Shown here: positions 8,380 to 16,603 of the stretch, in pieces
How the letters are laid out: every line of letters begins with the position of its first letter
Numbering within the stretch: position 1 is the stretch's first letter
DNA from: JBBQWS01 sp038210415
GTDB lineage: Bacteria; Actinomycetota; Actinomycetes; Prado026
Assembly (NCBI GenBank): GCA_038210415.1
Contig: JBBQWS010000045.1
Span: 1-28,721, forward strand
DNA length: 28,721 nt
Reading direction: 5' to 3'
Translations under genes and position numbers: made by a program
The notes under the pieces: generated by a model
The model's input: only the letters and a program-made list of their open reading frames with translations
The model's database searches: none
What the model was told of the DNA's origin: nothing

Positions 8380-9450
8380 TCAGATCGCCCCGCCGGCCAG
8401 CCACTCGGCGTAGAAGATGCCGAGCCCGAGCGCCACGCAGAGTCCGGCGATGATCCAGAACCTGATGACGATGGTCACCTCGCCCCAGCCCTTCAGCTCG
8501 AAGTGGTGCTGGAGCGGCGCCATCAAGAAGACGCGCTTGCCGGTGCTCTTGAAGTAGGCGACCTGGACGATCACCGACAGCGCGATGACGAGGAACAAAC
8601 CGCCCAGCAGCACCAGCAACAGCTCGGTGCGAGTCGTGAGGGCGAAGCCCGCCATGGCCCCGCCAAGAGCCAGCGAACCGGTGTCACCCATGAAGATCTG
8701 CGCGGGTGAGGCGTTCCACCACAGGAAGCCGAAGCAGGCGCCCACCATCGCCGCAGCGAGCACCGCCAGGTCGAGGGGGTCGCGGGTGCTGTAGCAGTGC
8801 GCGACGAGGTCGGTGGAGCAGGCGTTGCGGAACTGCCAGACACCGATGACGGAGTACGCCGCGAGCACCATCACCGAGGCCCCGGTAGCAAGTCCGTCCA
8901 GACCGTCGGTGAGGTTCACGCCGTTCGACGTCGCCGCCACCATGAGGTAGACCCAGCCGAAGAACACGACCGTGGGCAGCACGACCGGGGTGTCGCGGAC
9001 GAAGCTCACCGCGTGCGAGGCCGGGGTGAGCCCGTGGTCGTCGGTGAAGCCCAGCACCAGCCCCGCGAAGGCCAGCGAGACCACACCCTGCCCGAAGAGC
9101 TTGGTGCGGGCGCGGAGCCCAGTGCTGCGCTGCTTGAAGATCTTGATGTAGTCGTCAGCGAACCCGACCGCGCCCAGACCCACGATCAGGAACAGCACGC
9201 AGAGCCCGGACGCGCTGGGGCCGCTCCAGACGTACGCATGGGCGGCGAAGTAGCCGACGATGGTGCCGCCCACGATCGTCAGGCCGCCCATCGACGGTGT
9301 GCCGCGCTTGGCGTCGTGGGCCGGGTAGCCGTCCTCGGTGTTGCGGATCGCCTGGGCGTAGCCGTGCCGACGCAGCACCCGGATGAGCACAGGCGTGCCG
9401 AAGAGCCCGATGATCAGGCCGATGGCCGTGGAGACGAGGATCAGCCTCAC
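8380..9450 (-). CDS. mraY: Phospho-N-acetylmuramoyl-pentapeptide transferase MraY
   Basis: 356 residues, about ten transmembrane helices. MraY transfers phospho-MurNAc-pentapeptide from UDP to undecaprenyl phosphate, giving lipid I. Conserved cytoplasmic loops are visible in order: KRGTPSMGG (49-56), the metal-binding GFADDYIK with Asp99/Asp100, NLTDGLDGLATG (179-190), the SPAQIFMGDTGSLALGG segment, and APLQHHFELKGW near the C-terminus. The GTG start overlaps the murF stop as GTGA. Length and motifs are fully standard, so I see nothing unusual here. Confidence 0.98.
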   Translation of the reverse strand: MRLILVSTAIGLIIGLFGTPVLIRVLRRHGYAQAIRNTEDGYPAHDAKRGTPSMGGLTIVGGTIVGYFAAHAYVWSGPSASGLCVLFLIVGLGAVGFADDYIKIFKQRSTGLRARTKLFGQGVVSLAFAGLVLGFTDDHGLTPASHAVSFVRDTPVVLPTVVFFGWVYLMVAATSNGVNLTDGLDGLATGASVMVLAAYSVIGVWQFRNACSTDLVAHCYSTRDPLDLAVLAAAMVGACFGFLWWNASPAQIFMGDTGSLALGGAMAGFALTTRTELLLVLLGGLFLVIALSVIVQVAYFKSTGKRVFLMAPLQHHFELKGWGEVTIVIRFWIIAGLCVALGLGIFYAEWLAGGAI

Positions 9451-10871
9451 GGGGCGGCCCCCCGGGTTGTCGGCGGCAGCTCGGGTGGGAGCAGCGCCAG
9501 GGCGACGCGCTCGAGCCCGGCCGCCCGCGAGGCCTTGACCAGCACCACGTCACCGGGCGCCAGGTCGTCCTCCAGCACCTTCACCGCCCCTGCCACATCG
9601 TCGACGAACATCGCCTCGTTGCCCCACGACCCCTCGAGCCCTGCACCGAGGAACATGGTGCGGGCGCCGGAACCGACCACCACGAGCCGGTTGACGTCCA
9701 GGCGCACGGCGAGGCGCCCGATCGCGTCGTGCTCCGCCACGGTATCCGCACCGAGCTCGCGCATCTCGCCCAGCACGGCCCAGGTGCGGCGGCCGCGCCC
9801 GACCTCCGCCAAGGTGCGCAGAGCGGCCCTCATCGACTCCGGGCTCGCGTTGTAGGCGTCGTTGATGACGGTCACGCCGTCGGCTCGATCGTGCACCTCC
9901 ATCCGCCAGCGACTTCGCGGACGTGCCGACGTGAGGACCCGGGCCACGGAGTCCAGGCCCAGGCCGAGCTCGAGACCGACTGCGGCCGCGGCGAGCGCGT
10001 TGGAGACCTGGTGCTCGCCCAGCAGCCCCAGCGCCACCCGCGCCGACCCGACCGACGTCGCGAGGACGAAGCTCGACCGCCCGGCCACCGTCTCGACGTG
10101 ATCGGCACGCACGTCGGCCCCGGGCGAACGCCCGAAGGTCGTGACGCGCGCGACCGTGCGACTGCGCATCGCAGCGACCGGTGGATCGTCGGCGTTCAGG
10201 ACGGCCAGCCCCGACGACGGCAGTGCCTCGACCAGCTCTCCCTTGGCGAGCTCGATCGCCTCCCGGCTGCCGAACTCGCCGAGGTGGGCCGACCCGACGT
10301 TGAGCACGACCCCGATGTCCGGGCGCGCCACGGACGCCAGCGCGGCAACCTGGCCGACCCCGCGGGCACCCATCTCCAGGACGAGGAAGCGGGTGCCCAG
10401 GTCGGCGCTGAGCAACGTCAACGGGAGCCCCAGCTCGTTGTTGAGGTTCCCGGCCGGCGCGACGGTCGGTCCGATCTCCTCGAGCAGTGCGGCAACGAGA
10501 TCCTTGCTGCTGGTCTTGCCTGCCGACCCGGTGATGCCAACGACTCGCACCCGCGAGAGCCTGCGCCGGACACCGGCCGCGAGGCTGTTCAGTGCCAGCA
10601 CCGAGTCGGGCACCACGACCGTCGGCAAGCCGTCGACCGGGCGTTCCCCGAGCGCGAGCACCGCGCCGGCCGCAGCAGCCGCGCTGCCGAAGTCATGGCC
10701 GTCGACACGCTCGCCCCGGACCGCGGCGAAGAGCGAACCCGGAACCGCAAACCGAGAGTCGATCACCACCGGCCCGGTGACCGACACGAGGGGCGCGTCC
10801 GGCCCGGACCGAAGGGACGTCAGCTGGCCGCCGGTGAGTTCCGCGACCTCGGCCGCCGTCAGCTCGATCAT
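9447..10871 (-). CDS. murF: UDP-MurNAc-tripeptide--D-alanyl-D-alanine ligase MurF
   Basis: 474 residues. MurF attaches D-Ala-D-Ala to the UDP-MurNAc-tripeptide, the last cytoplasmic step before MraY. The N-terminal DSRFAVPGSLFAAVRGERVDGHDF segment binds the nucleotide sugar. The P-loop is GITGSAGKTSSKD (about 112-124), and NDAYNASPESMRAAL is the characteristic MurF substrate motif. The GKTSS P-loop and NASPESM motif separate it from the MurC/D/E paralogues next door. The ATG overlaps the murE stop as ATGA, and the stop overlaps mraY by 4 bp. Confidence 0.98.
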   Translation of the reverse strand: MIELTAAEVAELTGGQLTSLRSGPDAPLVSVTGPVVIDSRFAVPGSLFAAVRGERVDGHDFGSAAAAAGAVLALGERPVDGLPTVVVPDSVLALNSLAAGVRRRLSRVRVVGITGSAGKTSSKDLVAALLEEIGPTVAPAGNLNNELGLPLTLLSADLGTRFLVLEMGARGVGQVAALASVARPDIGVVLNVGSAHLGEFGSREAIELAKGELVEALPSSGLAVLNADDPPVAAMRSRTVARVTTFGRSPGADVRADHVETVAGRSSFVLATSVGSARVALGLLGEHQVSNALAAAAVGLELGLGLDSVARVLTSARPRSRWRMEVHDRADGVTVINDAYNASPESMRAALRTLAEVGRGRRTWAVLGEMRELGADTVAEHDAIGRLAVRLDVNRLVVVGSGARTMFLGAGLEGSWGNEAMFVDDVAGAVKVLEDDLAPGDVVLVKASRAAGLERVALALLPPELPPTTRGAAP

Positions 10872-12409
10872 GTCGGGCCCGGCCCGGTGCGGCCCCGCGC
10901 CGTCAACGCGTCGCCCAGGACCTGCCGGTCGTCGAACGGCCGGACTCTGCCGTCGATCTCCTGGCCCTGCTCGTGTCCTTTGCCCGCGACGATCACCGTG
11001 TCGCCAGGCCGGGCCAGCTCGACGGCCCTGGCGATGGCCGCGGCCCGGTCGAGCTCGACGACCGGCTCCGACCCCGCTACGGCGGCCGCACCCTCGAGCA
11101 TGGCCGCGACGATCACGGCCGGGTCCTCGGAGCGCGGATTGTCACTGGTGAGCAGGACGATGTCGGCCCCAGCGGCCGCCGCTCGACCCATGGCCGGTCG
11201 TTTGAAAGGGTCCCGGTCGCCGCCACAGCCCAGGACCAGCACGACCCGGCCCGGGGTGAACGCCCGCACCGATTCGAGCAGGGTCTCGACGGCGAGCGGC
11301 GTGTGCGCGAAGTCGACGAGCGCCGCGAACGGCTGCCCGCGGTCAACCGTCTCCATGCGTCCGGGCACCCCGGCCAGGTCACCGATCCCGGCCCCGGCCC
11401 GGTGCAGGGGCACCCCCGACGAGACGAGCGCCACGACGGCCGCGAGCGCGTTCGCCGCGTTGAAGCCGCCGGGCAGGTGGACATCGACGGTCACCCGCTC
11501 CCCTGCCGGACCCTCGACGCGGATGGTCGACCCGTCGGACCGTAGCTCGGTGGCCACCGCACGCCAGTCTGCGGAGCCGCCCGACGCCGAGAACGTGGTC
11601 AGCGGGATGGTCGCCTCGGCGGCCAGCCGGCGCCCGTGCTCGTCGTCGACGTTGACGACGCCGAATCGGGCCCGGTCCGTGGAGAACATGGACGCCTTCG
11701 CCGCGTAGTAGTCCTCGATGGTGGGGTGAAAGTCGAGGTGGTCCTGCGAGAGGTTGGTGAACACGGCGACGTCGAGCACGAGGGCGTCGACCCGACCGAG
11801 CGCAAGGGCGTGGCTGGACACCTCCATCGCGGCGGCGGTGCACCCGCGCTCCACCATCAGCGCCAGCAACGCCTGCAGCTCCGGCGCCTCCGGGGTGGTG
11901 CGGACACTGTCGACGACCTCCCCCGCGACCCTGGTCTCCACGGTGCCGACCAGACCGGTGAGGTGCCCGGCGGCACGCAGCCCGGCTTCGATCAGAAAGG
12001 CAGTGGTGGTCTTGCCGTTGGTGCCGGTGACCCCGATCAGGAGCAGCTTCTCACCGGGCCGGCCGTAGACCCTGGCAGACACCTCACCGAGCACCTCTCG
12101 AGGGTCGTCCGCCACCAGTGCGGGCACCCCGGCAGCGCGGCAGATGAGGGCACCCCGAGGGTCGGTGAGCACAGCCGTCGCTCCTGCGGCCAGCGCCTGC
12201 GCCAGGAAGTCAGCACCGTGGGCGTGCGCCCCGGGCAGGGCCGCGTACAGGTCGCCCGCCCGGACCCTCCGTGAGTCGAGCGTGACGCCGGTGACCGTTG
12301 CCGCCGTCGTCGAGGGCTCGGCCGTCAGCCCGGCCCTGGCCGCCAGAGCCACGACCGCCACCGGCGGGACGGCGGGCCGGTCGAGCGTCCGACCGTCAAT
12401 AACGGGCAC
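10868..12409 (-). CDS. murE: UDP-MurNAc-L-Ala-D-Glu--diaminopimelate ligase MurE
   Basis: 513 residues. MurE adds the third stem residue. DNPR at 423-426 (TSDNPRSEDP) is the signature of diaminopimelate-adding MurE, so the wall is predicted to contain DAP rather than L-Lys; the motif does not separate meso from LL forms. The P-loop GTNGKTTT (129-136), the carbamylated-lysine region YYAAKASMF (Lys238) and VDFAHTP are intact. The GTG start lies 18 nt downstream of ftsI, one of the few junctions here without overlap, with an AGG-containing leader. An N-terminal Pro/Val-rich segment precedes the nucleotide-sugar domain. Confidence 0.98.
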   Translation of the reverse strand: MPVIDGRTLDRPAVPPVAVVALAARAGLTAEPSTTAATVTGVTLDSRRVRAGDLYAALPGAHAHGADFLAQALAAGATAVLTDPRGALICRAAGVPALVADDPREVLGEVSARVYGRPGEKLLLIGVTGTNGKTTTAFLIEAGLRAAGHLTGLVGTVETRVAGEVVDSVRTTPEAPELQALLALMVERGCTAAAMEVSSHALALGRVDALVLDVAVFTNLSQDHLDFHPTIEDYYAAKASMFSTDRARFGVVNVDDEHGRRLAAEATIPLTTFSASGGSADWRAVATELRSDGSTIRVEGPAGERVTVDVHLPGGFNAANALAAVVALVSSGVPLHRAGAGIGDLAGVPGRMETVDRGQPFAALVDFAHTPLAVETLLESVRAFTPGRVVLVLGCGGDRDPFKRPAMGRAAAAGADIVLLTSDNPRSEDPAVIVAAMLEGAAAVAGSEPVVELDRAAAIARAVELARPGDTVIVAGKGHEQGQEIDGRVRPFDDRQVLGDALTARGRTGPGPT

Positions 12410-12427
12410 GGCGTGAGGCTACCTGGG

Positions 12428-14278
12428 TCACGGCCACACGAGCCGCATCCGCGCGGGCTTCGTGCCCGTCGGCGGAATCCCGAGACTCTGCAAGGCGAAC
12501 GACATGACCCGCTTGAAGACCGGGCCGGCGAGGCGGCCACCGTAGTGACCGTTCTTGGGGTTCTGGAGGGTGACCGAGACGACGAGACGGGGGTTGTCGG
12601 CAGGGGCGAAGCCGATGAACGAAGCCGTATACCCGCGGTAGCAGCCGCAGGTGGGGTCGACCCGGTTCGCCGTCCCGGTCTTGCCCGCGATGCGGTACCC
12701 GGGGATGCGCGCCATCGGCGCCGTCCCCTCGTCGGACGTGACCGCTTCGAGCATCGCTCGCAGGGTGGCCGCGGTCCTCGGGCTGACCACGCGGGTCGTC
12801 GTGGGGGCCTGGCCGGACGTGAACGTGCCGTCCGGCCCGACCGTGCCCGCGACCAGCGAAGGGCTGACCCGCAGCCCGTTGTTGGCGATCGTGGCGAACA
12901 CCGAGGTCGCCTGTACCGCGTTCACGGAGAGGCCCTGGCCGAACGCGACCGTCGGGAAGGTCGTCTGTGACCACTGGTTCGGCGCGGGGAGCAGGCCGCG
13001 GCTCTCGCCGGGGAAGCGCATGCCCGTCGGGTCGCCCATGCCGAACTTCTTGAGGTAGCCGTACAGCGTGTTCGCGCCGATCGTCTCGGACGCGAGGATC
13101 GTGCCGAGGTTGCTGGACTTCGCGAGGACCCCGGTCAGAGTGAGGTGCTCGGTGCCGTGGGCGTGCGAGTCGTGGAAGACCGCGCCTCCGCGCTTGAGCT
13201 CGGGCGGGACTGTGAGGGGGCTCAGGGCGTTGAGCTTGCCCTCTTCGAGCACGGCGGCCATGGTCATGATCTTGCTCGTGGAGCCGGGTTCGTAGATGTC
13301 GGAGACCGCGGGGTTGCCCCGATCGGCGATCGACACCGACCCCGGGTCGGCCGGGTTGAACGACGGCGCCGTCGCGAGGGCCAGCAGGGCACCCGTACGT
13401 ACGTCCTCGACCACGACCGAACCGCTGTCGGCGTTGGCCGCCTTCACCTCCGAAGCGAGGGCCTGCTGAGCCGCCCACTGGATGTCCCGGTCGATCGTGA
13501 GCCGGACGGTGCTGCCGGGGATCGCCCGCTGCTCCGTCGCCGTGGCGGTGGGGATCTGTCGGCCGTGGGCCGCCGCCTCGAAGGTGTCGATCCCGGCAAC
13601 GCCGGCGAGCTGCCGCTGCTGGGCCAGCTCGATGCCGCCGAGACCGGTCCCGTCACGCGACATGAACCCGAGCACGCTCGCGGCGAGGTCCCCGGCCGGG
13701 TAGATGCGTCGGCTCGTGTCCTCCGCGAAGAGGCCGGGGAGCTTGAGGTCGCGGATGCTCGCCCACAGCTCAGGCGTGATCTGCAGGGCGACGTAGCCGA
13801 ACCGCCTCGTTCCCGTGAGCTTGGCCGTCAGGTCGCTGGCACTGAGCCCCAGCAGCGGTGACAGGGCAGCTGCCGTCGCCGCCGGGTCGTGCACGAGAGT
13901 CTGGTCGACGGTAACGTTCCTCGCCGCGACACTGGTCGACAGCACCACGCCGTTGACGTCGGTGATGTCTCCTCGCGTGGCCGGCAGGGTGACCGTGCGC
14001 AGCCGTCCGGCCTCGGCCCGGGCCGCGTAGGCCGGAGCCTCGACCGCCTGCAGCTGGACGAGCCGGCCGACGAACAACGACAAGATGATGGCCAGGACCA
14101 CGCACGCGGAGCGCAGTCGGCCGTGCGGGTCGCCGAGGACCACGGTGCGCGGCGGCTTCGGGCGGCGCTGCGGTGCCGGACGTCGGGCCGGGGCCTGGCT
14201 CCGGGCGGACGGTCGCGGCGCCGGACGGGCCGCGGGTCGCGGCTTGGTGCTGGTGCTGCCACCGGCGCGGGTCGTCAT
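12428..14278 (-). CDS. ftsI: Septal transpeptidase FtsI / class B penicillin-binding protein 3
   Basis: 616 residues. It cross-links septal peptidoglycan together with FtsW. A Pro/Arg/Ala-rich cytoplasmic tail (1-50) precedes one membrane helix (about 56-78) and the PBP dimerisation domain (LPATRGDITDVNG, about 98-110). The transpeptidase domain follows, with SxxK at Ser333 (STSK), SSN at 388-390 and KTG at 533-535. No PASTA repeats follow the catalytic domain. The frame is open further upstream, but the ATG at 14278 overlaps the ftsL stop as ATGA and gives the expected tail-plus-helix layout. Two close cysteines (CGC) lie after the KTG motif; whether they pair is unknown. Confidence 0.97.
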   Translation of the reverse strand: MTTRAGGSTSTKPRPAARPAPRPSARSQAPARRPAPQRRPKPPRTVVLGDPHGRLRSACVVLAIILSLFVGRLVQLQAVEAPAYAARAEAGRLRTVTLPATRGDITDVNGVVLSTSVAARNVTVDQTLVHDPAATAAALSPLLGLSASDLTAKLTGTRRFGYVALQITPELWASIRDLKLPGLFAEDTSRRIYPAGDLAASVLGFMSRDGTGLGGIELAQQRQLAGVAGIDTFEAAAHGRQIPTATATEQRAIPGSTVRLTIDRDIQWAAQQALASEVKAANADSGSVVVEDVRTGALLALATAPSFNPADPGSVSIADRGNPAVSDIYEPGSTSKIMTMAAVLEEGKLNALSPLTVPPELKRGGAVFHDSHAHGTEHLTLTGVLAKSSNLGTILASETIGANTLYGYLKKFGMGDPTGMRFPGESRGLLPAPNQWSQTTFPTVAFGQGLSVNAVQATSVFATIANNGLRVSPSLVAGTVGPDGTFTSGQAPTTTRVVSPRTAATLRAMLEAVTSDEGTAPMARIPGYRIAGKTGTANRVDPTCGCYRGYTASFIGFAPADNPRLVVSVTLQNPKNGHYGGRLAGPVFKRVMSFALQSLGIPPTGTKPARMRLVWP

Positions 14279-14775
14279 CGCTTCGCCGTCCCTGGTCTGG
14301 CGGCAGCCGGTGCCGGGGTGACGGGGGCCGGGACGACCGGGACCGGAACCACCTTCACCACCGCCGGCGGACGCGCTCCGGGCTTGGCCGTGCCGAGGAT
14401 CTTCCCGGTCTTCAGATCCAGGAAGACCGGGTTCTCGCTGCCCACCATGCCGAGCTCGAGGGCCCGACGGGCCAGCTCCTCGGGTGACTGCAGCACCGCG
14501 ACCTCCTGCTGCAGCGCCTGCTCGCGCACCGTCAGCTTGGCCTGCTGCTGGGCCAGCTCGTGCGCAGCGAACGAGCCCTGCGCGAGCATCGTGTTGAGCC
14601 CGAGCAGGCCGAGCAGACCGAGCGTCAGCAACCCGCCCACGACGAGGGCGAACGTCCCCGACGACGCCCGAGGGACGCGCACCGGTGCCACCACCAGCGG
14701 AGCACGGCGCTTCGGTGCGGGGACGGAGGGGGCCGCTGAACGCGCGGTGCGGGCCGGCCGGGCGGTCGCGCTCAC
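14275..14775 (-). CDS. ftsL: FtsL-like septum formation initiator (bitopic divisome protein)
   Basis: 166 residues. It has a basic Ala/Pro-rich cytoplasmic tail (1-40), one strongly hydrophobic helix (about 41-63), and a short coiled coil rich in Gln/Glu/Leu (about 66-100). ELGMVGSENPVFLDL, seen in actinobacterial FtsL, follows, and then a Pro/Ala/Val-rich tail (133-166). FtsL bridges FtsQ/FtsB and the FtsW-FtsI synthase. Sequence conservation is low in this family, so the call rests on architecture and position between rsmH and ftsI. The GTG start overlaps the rsmH stop by 4 bp, and its stop overlaps ftsI by 4 bp. Confidence 0.9.
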   Translation of the reverse strand: MSATARPARTARSAAPSVPAPKRRAPLVVAPVRVPRASSGTFALVVGGLLTLGLLGLLGLNTMLAQGSFAAHELAQQQAKLTVREQALQQEVAVLQSPEELARRALELGMVGSENPVFLDLKTGKILGTAKPGARPPAVVKVVPVPVVPAPVTPAPAAARPGTAKR

Positions 14776-15728
14776 GCTGCCGCCCGAACCCGCTCGGCGG
14801 CGCGCAGCCGCACCGATGCGGCGCGCGGATTGGCCTCGATCTCGGCCTCGCCCGCGGCTTCGGCTCCGCGGGTGAGCAGTCGCAGGCGCGGCTGCAGCGA
14901 CTCGGGGACCACCGGCAGGTCGGGCGGTGCGGCACTGGTCGCGCCCGCGGTCAAGATCCGCTTCGCGAGCCGGTCCTCGAGCGAGTGGTACGACATGATC
15001 ACGATCCGGCCGCCCACCGCGAGCGCGTCGACCGTGGCCGGCAGCGCGCGTTCAAGGACAGCCAGCTCGCCGTTGACCTCGATCCGCAGAGCCTGAAACG
15101 TCCGCTTCGCCGGGTTGCCCCCTGTGCGCCGGGTCGCGGCCGGGATGGCCTCGCGGACCAGGTCCACCAGCCGGGCCGAGGTGCTGAACGGCAAGAGGGC
15201 CCGCTCGCGGACGAGCCGGTCGGCGATCCGGCGGGCGAACCGCTCCTCGCCGTACTGCCGGAGCACCCGCGCCAGCTCGGTCGCCGAGTACGTGTTGAGT
15301 ACGTCCGCGGCGGTCATCCCGGTGGTCGGGTCCATCCGCATGTCGAGCGGGGCGTCCTGTGCGTACGAGAAACCCCTCGACCTCTCGTCGAGCTGCAGGC
15401 TCGAGACACCGAGGTCGAACAGCACACCCTGGACGTGCACCAGACCTTGATCCGCCAGCACCTGCGGCAGCTCGTCGTAGACGGCATGCACGAGCGTGAT
15501 CCGGTCCGCGTAGGGCGCGAGCCTCTCCTGGGACAGCTGCAACGCCTCGGGGTCGCGGTCGACACCGATCAGCCGCACCCCGGGGAACGCCCCGAGGATC
15601 GCTTCGCTGTGCCCGCCCAGGCCCAGCGTCGCATCGACGAAGACCGCACCCGGCTCGGCGAGGGCCGGGGCCAGCAGGGCCACACAGCGCTCGAGCAGGA
15701 CCGGGACGTGTCGGGGGGCGGTGGTCAC
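14772..15728 (-). CDS. rsmH: 16S rRNA (cytosine(1402)-N4)-methyltransferase RsmH (MraW)
   Basis: 318 residues. RsmH methylates N4 of C1402 in the ribosomal P site, using S-adenosylmethionine. The N-terminal HVPVLLERCV, the SAM-binding VDATLGLGGHSEAIL (about 31-45) and GVDRDPEAL, then DLGVSSLQLDERSRGFSY, NPAKRTFQALRIEVN and SYHSLEDRLAK are all classic. The GTG start overlaps a possible upstream stop, but the real upstream neighbour appears to be the 59-codon microprotein gene ending 7 nt before it. Length is normal for actinobacteria. Confidence 0.98.
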   Translation of the reverse strand: MTTAPRHVPVLLERCVALLAPALAEPGAVFVDATLGLGGHSEAILGAFPGVRLIGVDRDPEALQLSQERLAPYADRITLVHAVYDELPQVLADQGLVHVQGVLFDLGVSSLQLDERSRGFSYAQDAPLDMRMDPTTGMTAADVLNTYSATELARVLRQYGEERFARRIADRLVRERALLPFSTSARLVDLVREAIPAATRRTGGNPAKRTFQALRIEVNGELAVLERALPATVDALAVGGRIVIMSYHSLEDRLAKRILTAGATSAAPPDLPVVPESLQPRLRLLTRGAEAAGEAEIEANPRAASVRLRAAERVRAAA

Positions 15729-15735
15729 GGTCGGG

Positions 15736-15915
15736 TCAGCTGCCGGTGACCAGGCGAAGGGCGGTGGCCGTGAGCACGACCACCGCGACCGTGCCGGCCA
15801 CGGCCAGGAAGAAGGTCACGAAAGTCCCGCGTGGGTCGAGGGCGTCGAGCCATGGCGACCCGACGGTCTCGGCCACGACGCCACGGTCGGCGTCCGGAAG
15901 CGTGCTGGTACTCAT
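15736..15915 (-). CDS. 59-residue single-pass membrane microprotein between mraZ and rsmH
   Basis: I read this short ORF directly. It starts with ATG at 15915, has GAGGG five bases upstream, and stops (TGA) 7 nt before rsmH. The N-terminal half (MSTSTLPDADRG, then SPWLDALDPRG) is polar. Residues about 31-54 form one hydrophobic helix (TFVTFFLAVAGTVAVVVLTATA), followed by a short LRLVTGS tail. About 88% of codons end in G or C, like real genes here. It is placed as an operon member ahead of rsmH, and a small divisome or wall-enzyme partner is a guess from context. I do not recognise a family. A competing 109-codon frame over the same bases is Arg/His/Pro-rich without structure and looks like a shadow. 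Confidence 0.72.
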   Translation of the reverse strand: MSTSTLPDADRGVVAETVGSPWLDALDPRGTFVTFFLAVAGTVAVVVLTATALRLVTGS

Positions 15916-15933
15916 CTCGACCCTCGTCTCTCA

Positions 15934-15973
15934 GGTGCTGCGGCTGTGCGGTGCTGCGGTGCTGCGGTGCTGG
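15934..15973. repeat. Five tandem copies of an 8-bp unit (GGTGCTGC)
   Basis: Units at 15934, 15942, 15950, 15958 and 15966 read ggtgctgc, ggctgtgc, ggtgctgc, ggtgctgc and ggtgctgg. The array lies in the 181-nt gap between mraZ and the microprotein gene, ending about 18 nt upstream of the latter's start. The 8-bp period is not a multiple of three, which argues against coding. On the transcribed strand it would be a GCAGCACC repeat in the leader. Function unknown; it may simply be slippage-prone sequence. Confidence 0.75.
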
Positions 15974-16059
15974 TCCTGCCGGCCCGGTGGCGTTCGCGGC
16001 GCCAGGTCCCCAACCGCTGCCGCCTGGCACCGGGGAAGGTGAGCCAGGAGACACAGCGG

Positions 16060-16077
16060 GTGGAGACCTGACTCCAC
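16060..16077 (-). other. Small hairpin just after mraZ
   Basis: GTGGAG-acctga-CTCCAC is a perfect 6-bp stem with a 6-nt loop, beginning about 20 nt after the mraZ stop in transcript direction. No U-run follows, so it is not a classical terminator. It might stabilise or attenuate the mraZ transcript, but the evidence is only the symmetry. Confidence 0.35.
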
Positions 16078-16096
16078 GTGCCGCCCCGAAGGTTCG

Positions 16097-16528
16097 TCAC
16101 ATCACGCCCGGCAGCACCTCCTCGGAGACGTCCGAGAACGCCTGCTCCTGCTCGGCGAGGTACGTCTCCCAGGTCTGGGCGTCCCAGATCTCCAGGCGGG
16201 TGTTCGCGCCGATGACGACGCAGTCGCGCGTCAGGCCGGCGTACGCCCGCAGTCCGGCCGGAATCATCACGCGGCCCTGCTTGTCGGGGGTCTCGTCACT
16301 GGCACCGGCGTACATCACGCGCAGGTAGTCGCGGCCGCGCTTGTCGGTCACGGGGGCTGCGGCCCAGCGGGCGGCGGTGGCGGCGAACTCGGTCGAGGTG
16401 AAGACGTACAGGCAGCGCTCCTGCCCCTTGGTGATCACGAGGCCGGCCGAGAGCTCCTCTCGGAACTTCGCGGGGAGAAAGAAGCGGCCCTTGTCGTCCA
16501 GCCGGGGGTAGTGGGTACCCAGGAACAC
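16097..16528 (-). CDS. mraZ: Transcriptional regulator MraZ
   Basis: 143 residues, the usual length. MraZ is a DNA-binding protein with two SpoVT/AbrB-like folds that binds repeats upstream of its own gene and controls the dcw operon. Both half-domain signatures are present: DDKGRFFLPAKFREEL (about 12-27) and DKQGRVMIPAGLR in the second half. An upstream in-frame ATG would add 22 residues, but the GTG at 16528 gives the standard MFLGTHYPRLDDKGR start and has a strong AGAGGGGG Shine-Dalgarno sequence 7 nt upstream. It is first in the minus-strand cluster, directly downstream of its predicted operator. Confidence 0.98.
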   Translation of the reverse strand: MFLGTHYPRLDDKGRFFLPAKFREELSAGLVITKGQERCLYVFTSTEFAATAARWAAAPVTDKRGRDYLRVMYAGASDETPDKQGRVMIPAGLRAYAGLTRDCVVIGANTRLEIWDAQTWETYLAEQEQAFSDVSEEVLPGVM

Positions 16529-16558
16529 CGCGCCACCCCCTCTCAGACCTGCGATCCG

Positions 16559-16603
16559 CCCCAGTGGGCTCCAGTGCGCGCCACAGTACTCCACAACGCT
16601 CCA
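16559..16603 (-). promoter_or_regulatory. MraZ-binding array: five TGG boxes at exact 10-bp spacing
   Basis: On the minus strand TGG begins at 16603, 16593, 16583, 16573 and 16563, giving TGGAG, TGGAG, TGGCG, TGGAG and TGGGG. MraZ operators in other bacteria are TGGGN-type direct repeats with 5-nt spacers, the same 10-bp period. The array ends about 30 nt before the mraZ GTG and covers the predicted -10 element, as expected for autorepression. Binding itself is inferred. Confidence 0.85.

Noticed and set aside
14279..14935. Upstream in-frame extension of ftsI giving 835 residues
   Set aside because: It overlaps ftsL in another frame and lacks recognisable sequence; the ATG at 14278 yields the standard tail, helix and transpeptidase layout.
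15725..16054. A 109-codon minus-strand frame whose stop overlaps the rsmH start as GTGA
   Set aside because: The product is Arg/His/Pro/Gly-rich with no helix or motif. The 8-bp repeat and the better supported 59-codon gene share the same bases in another frame.
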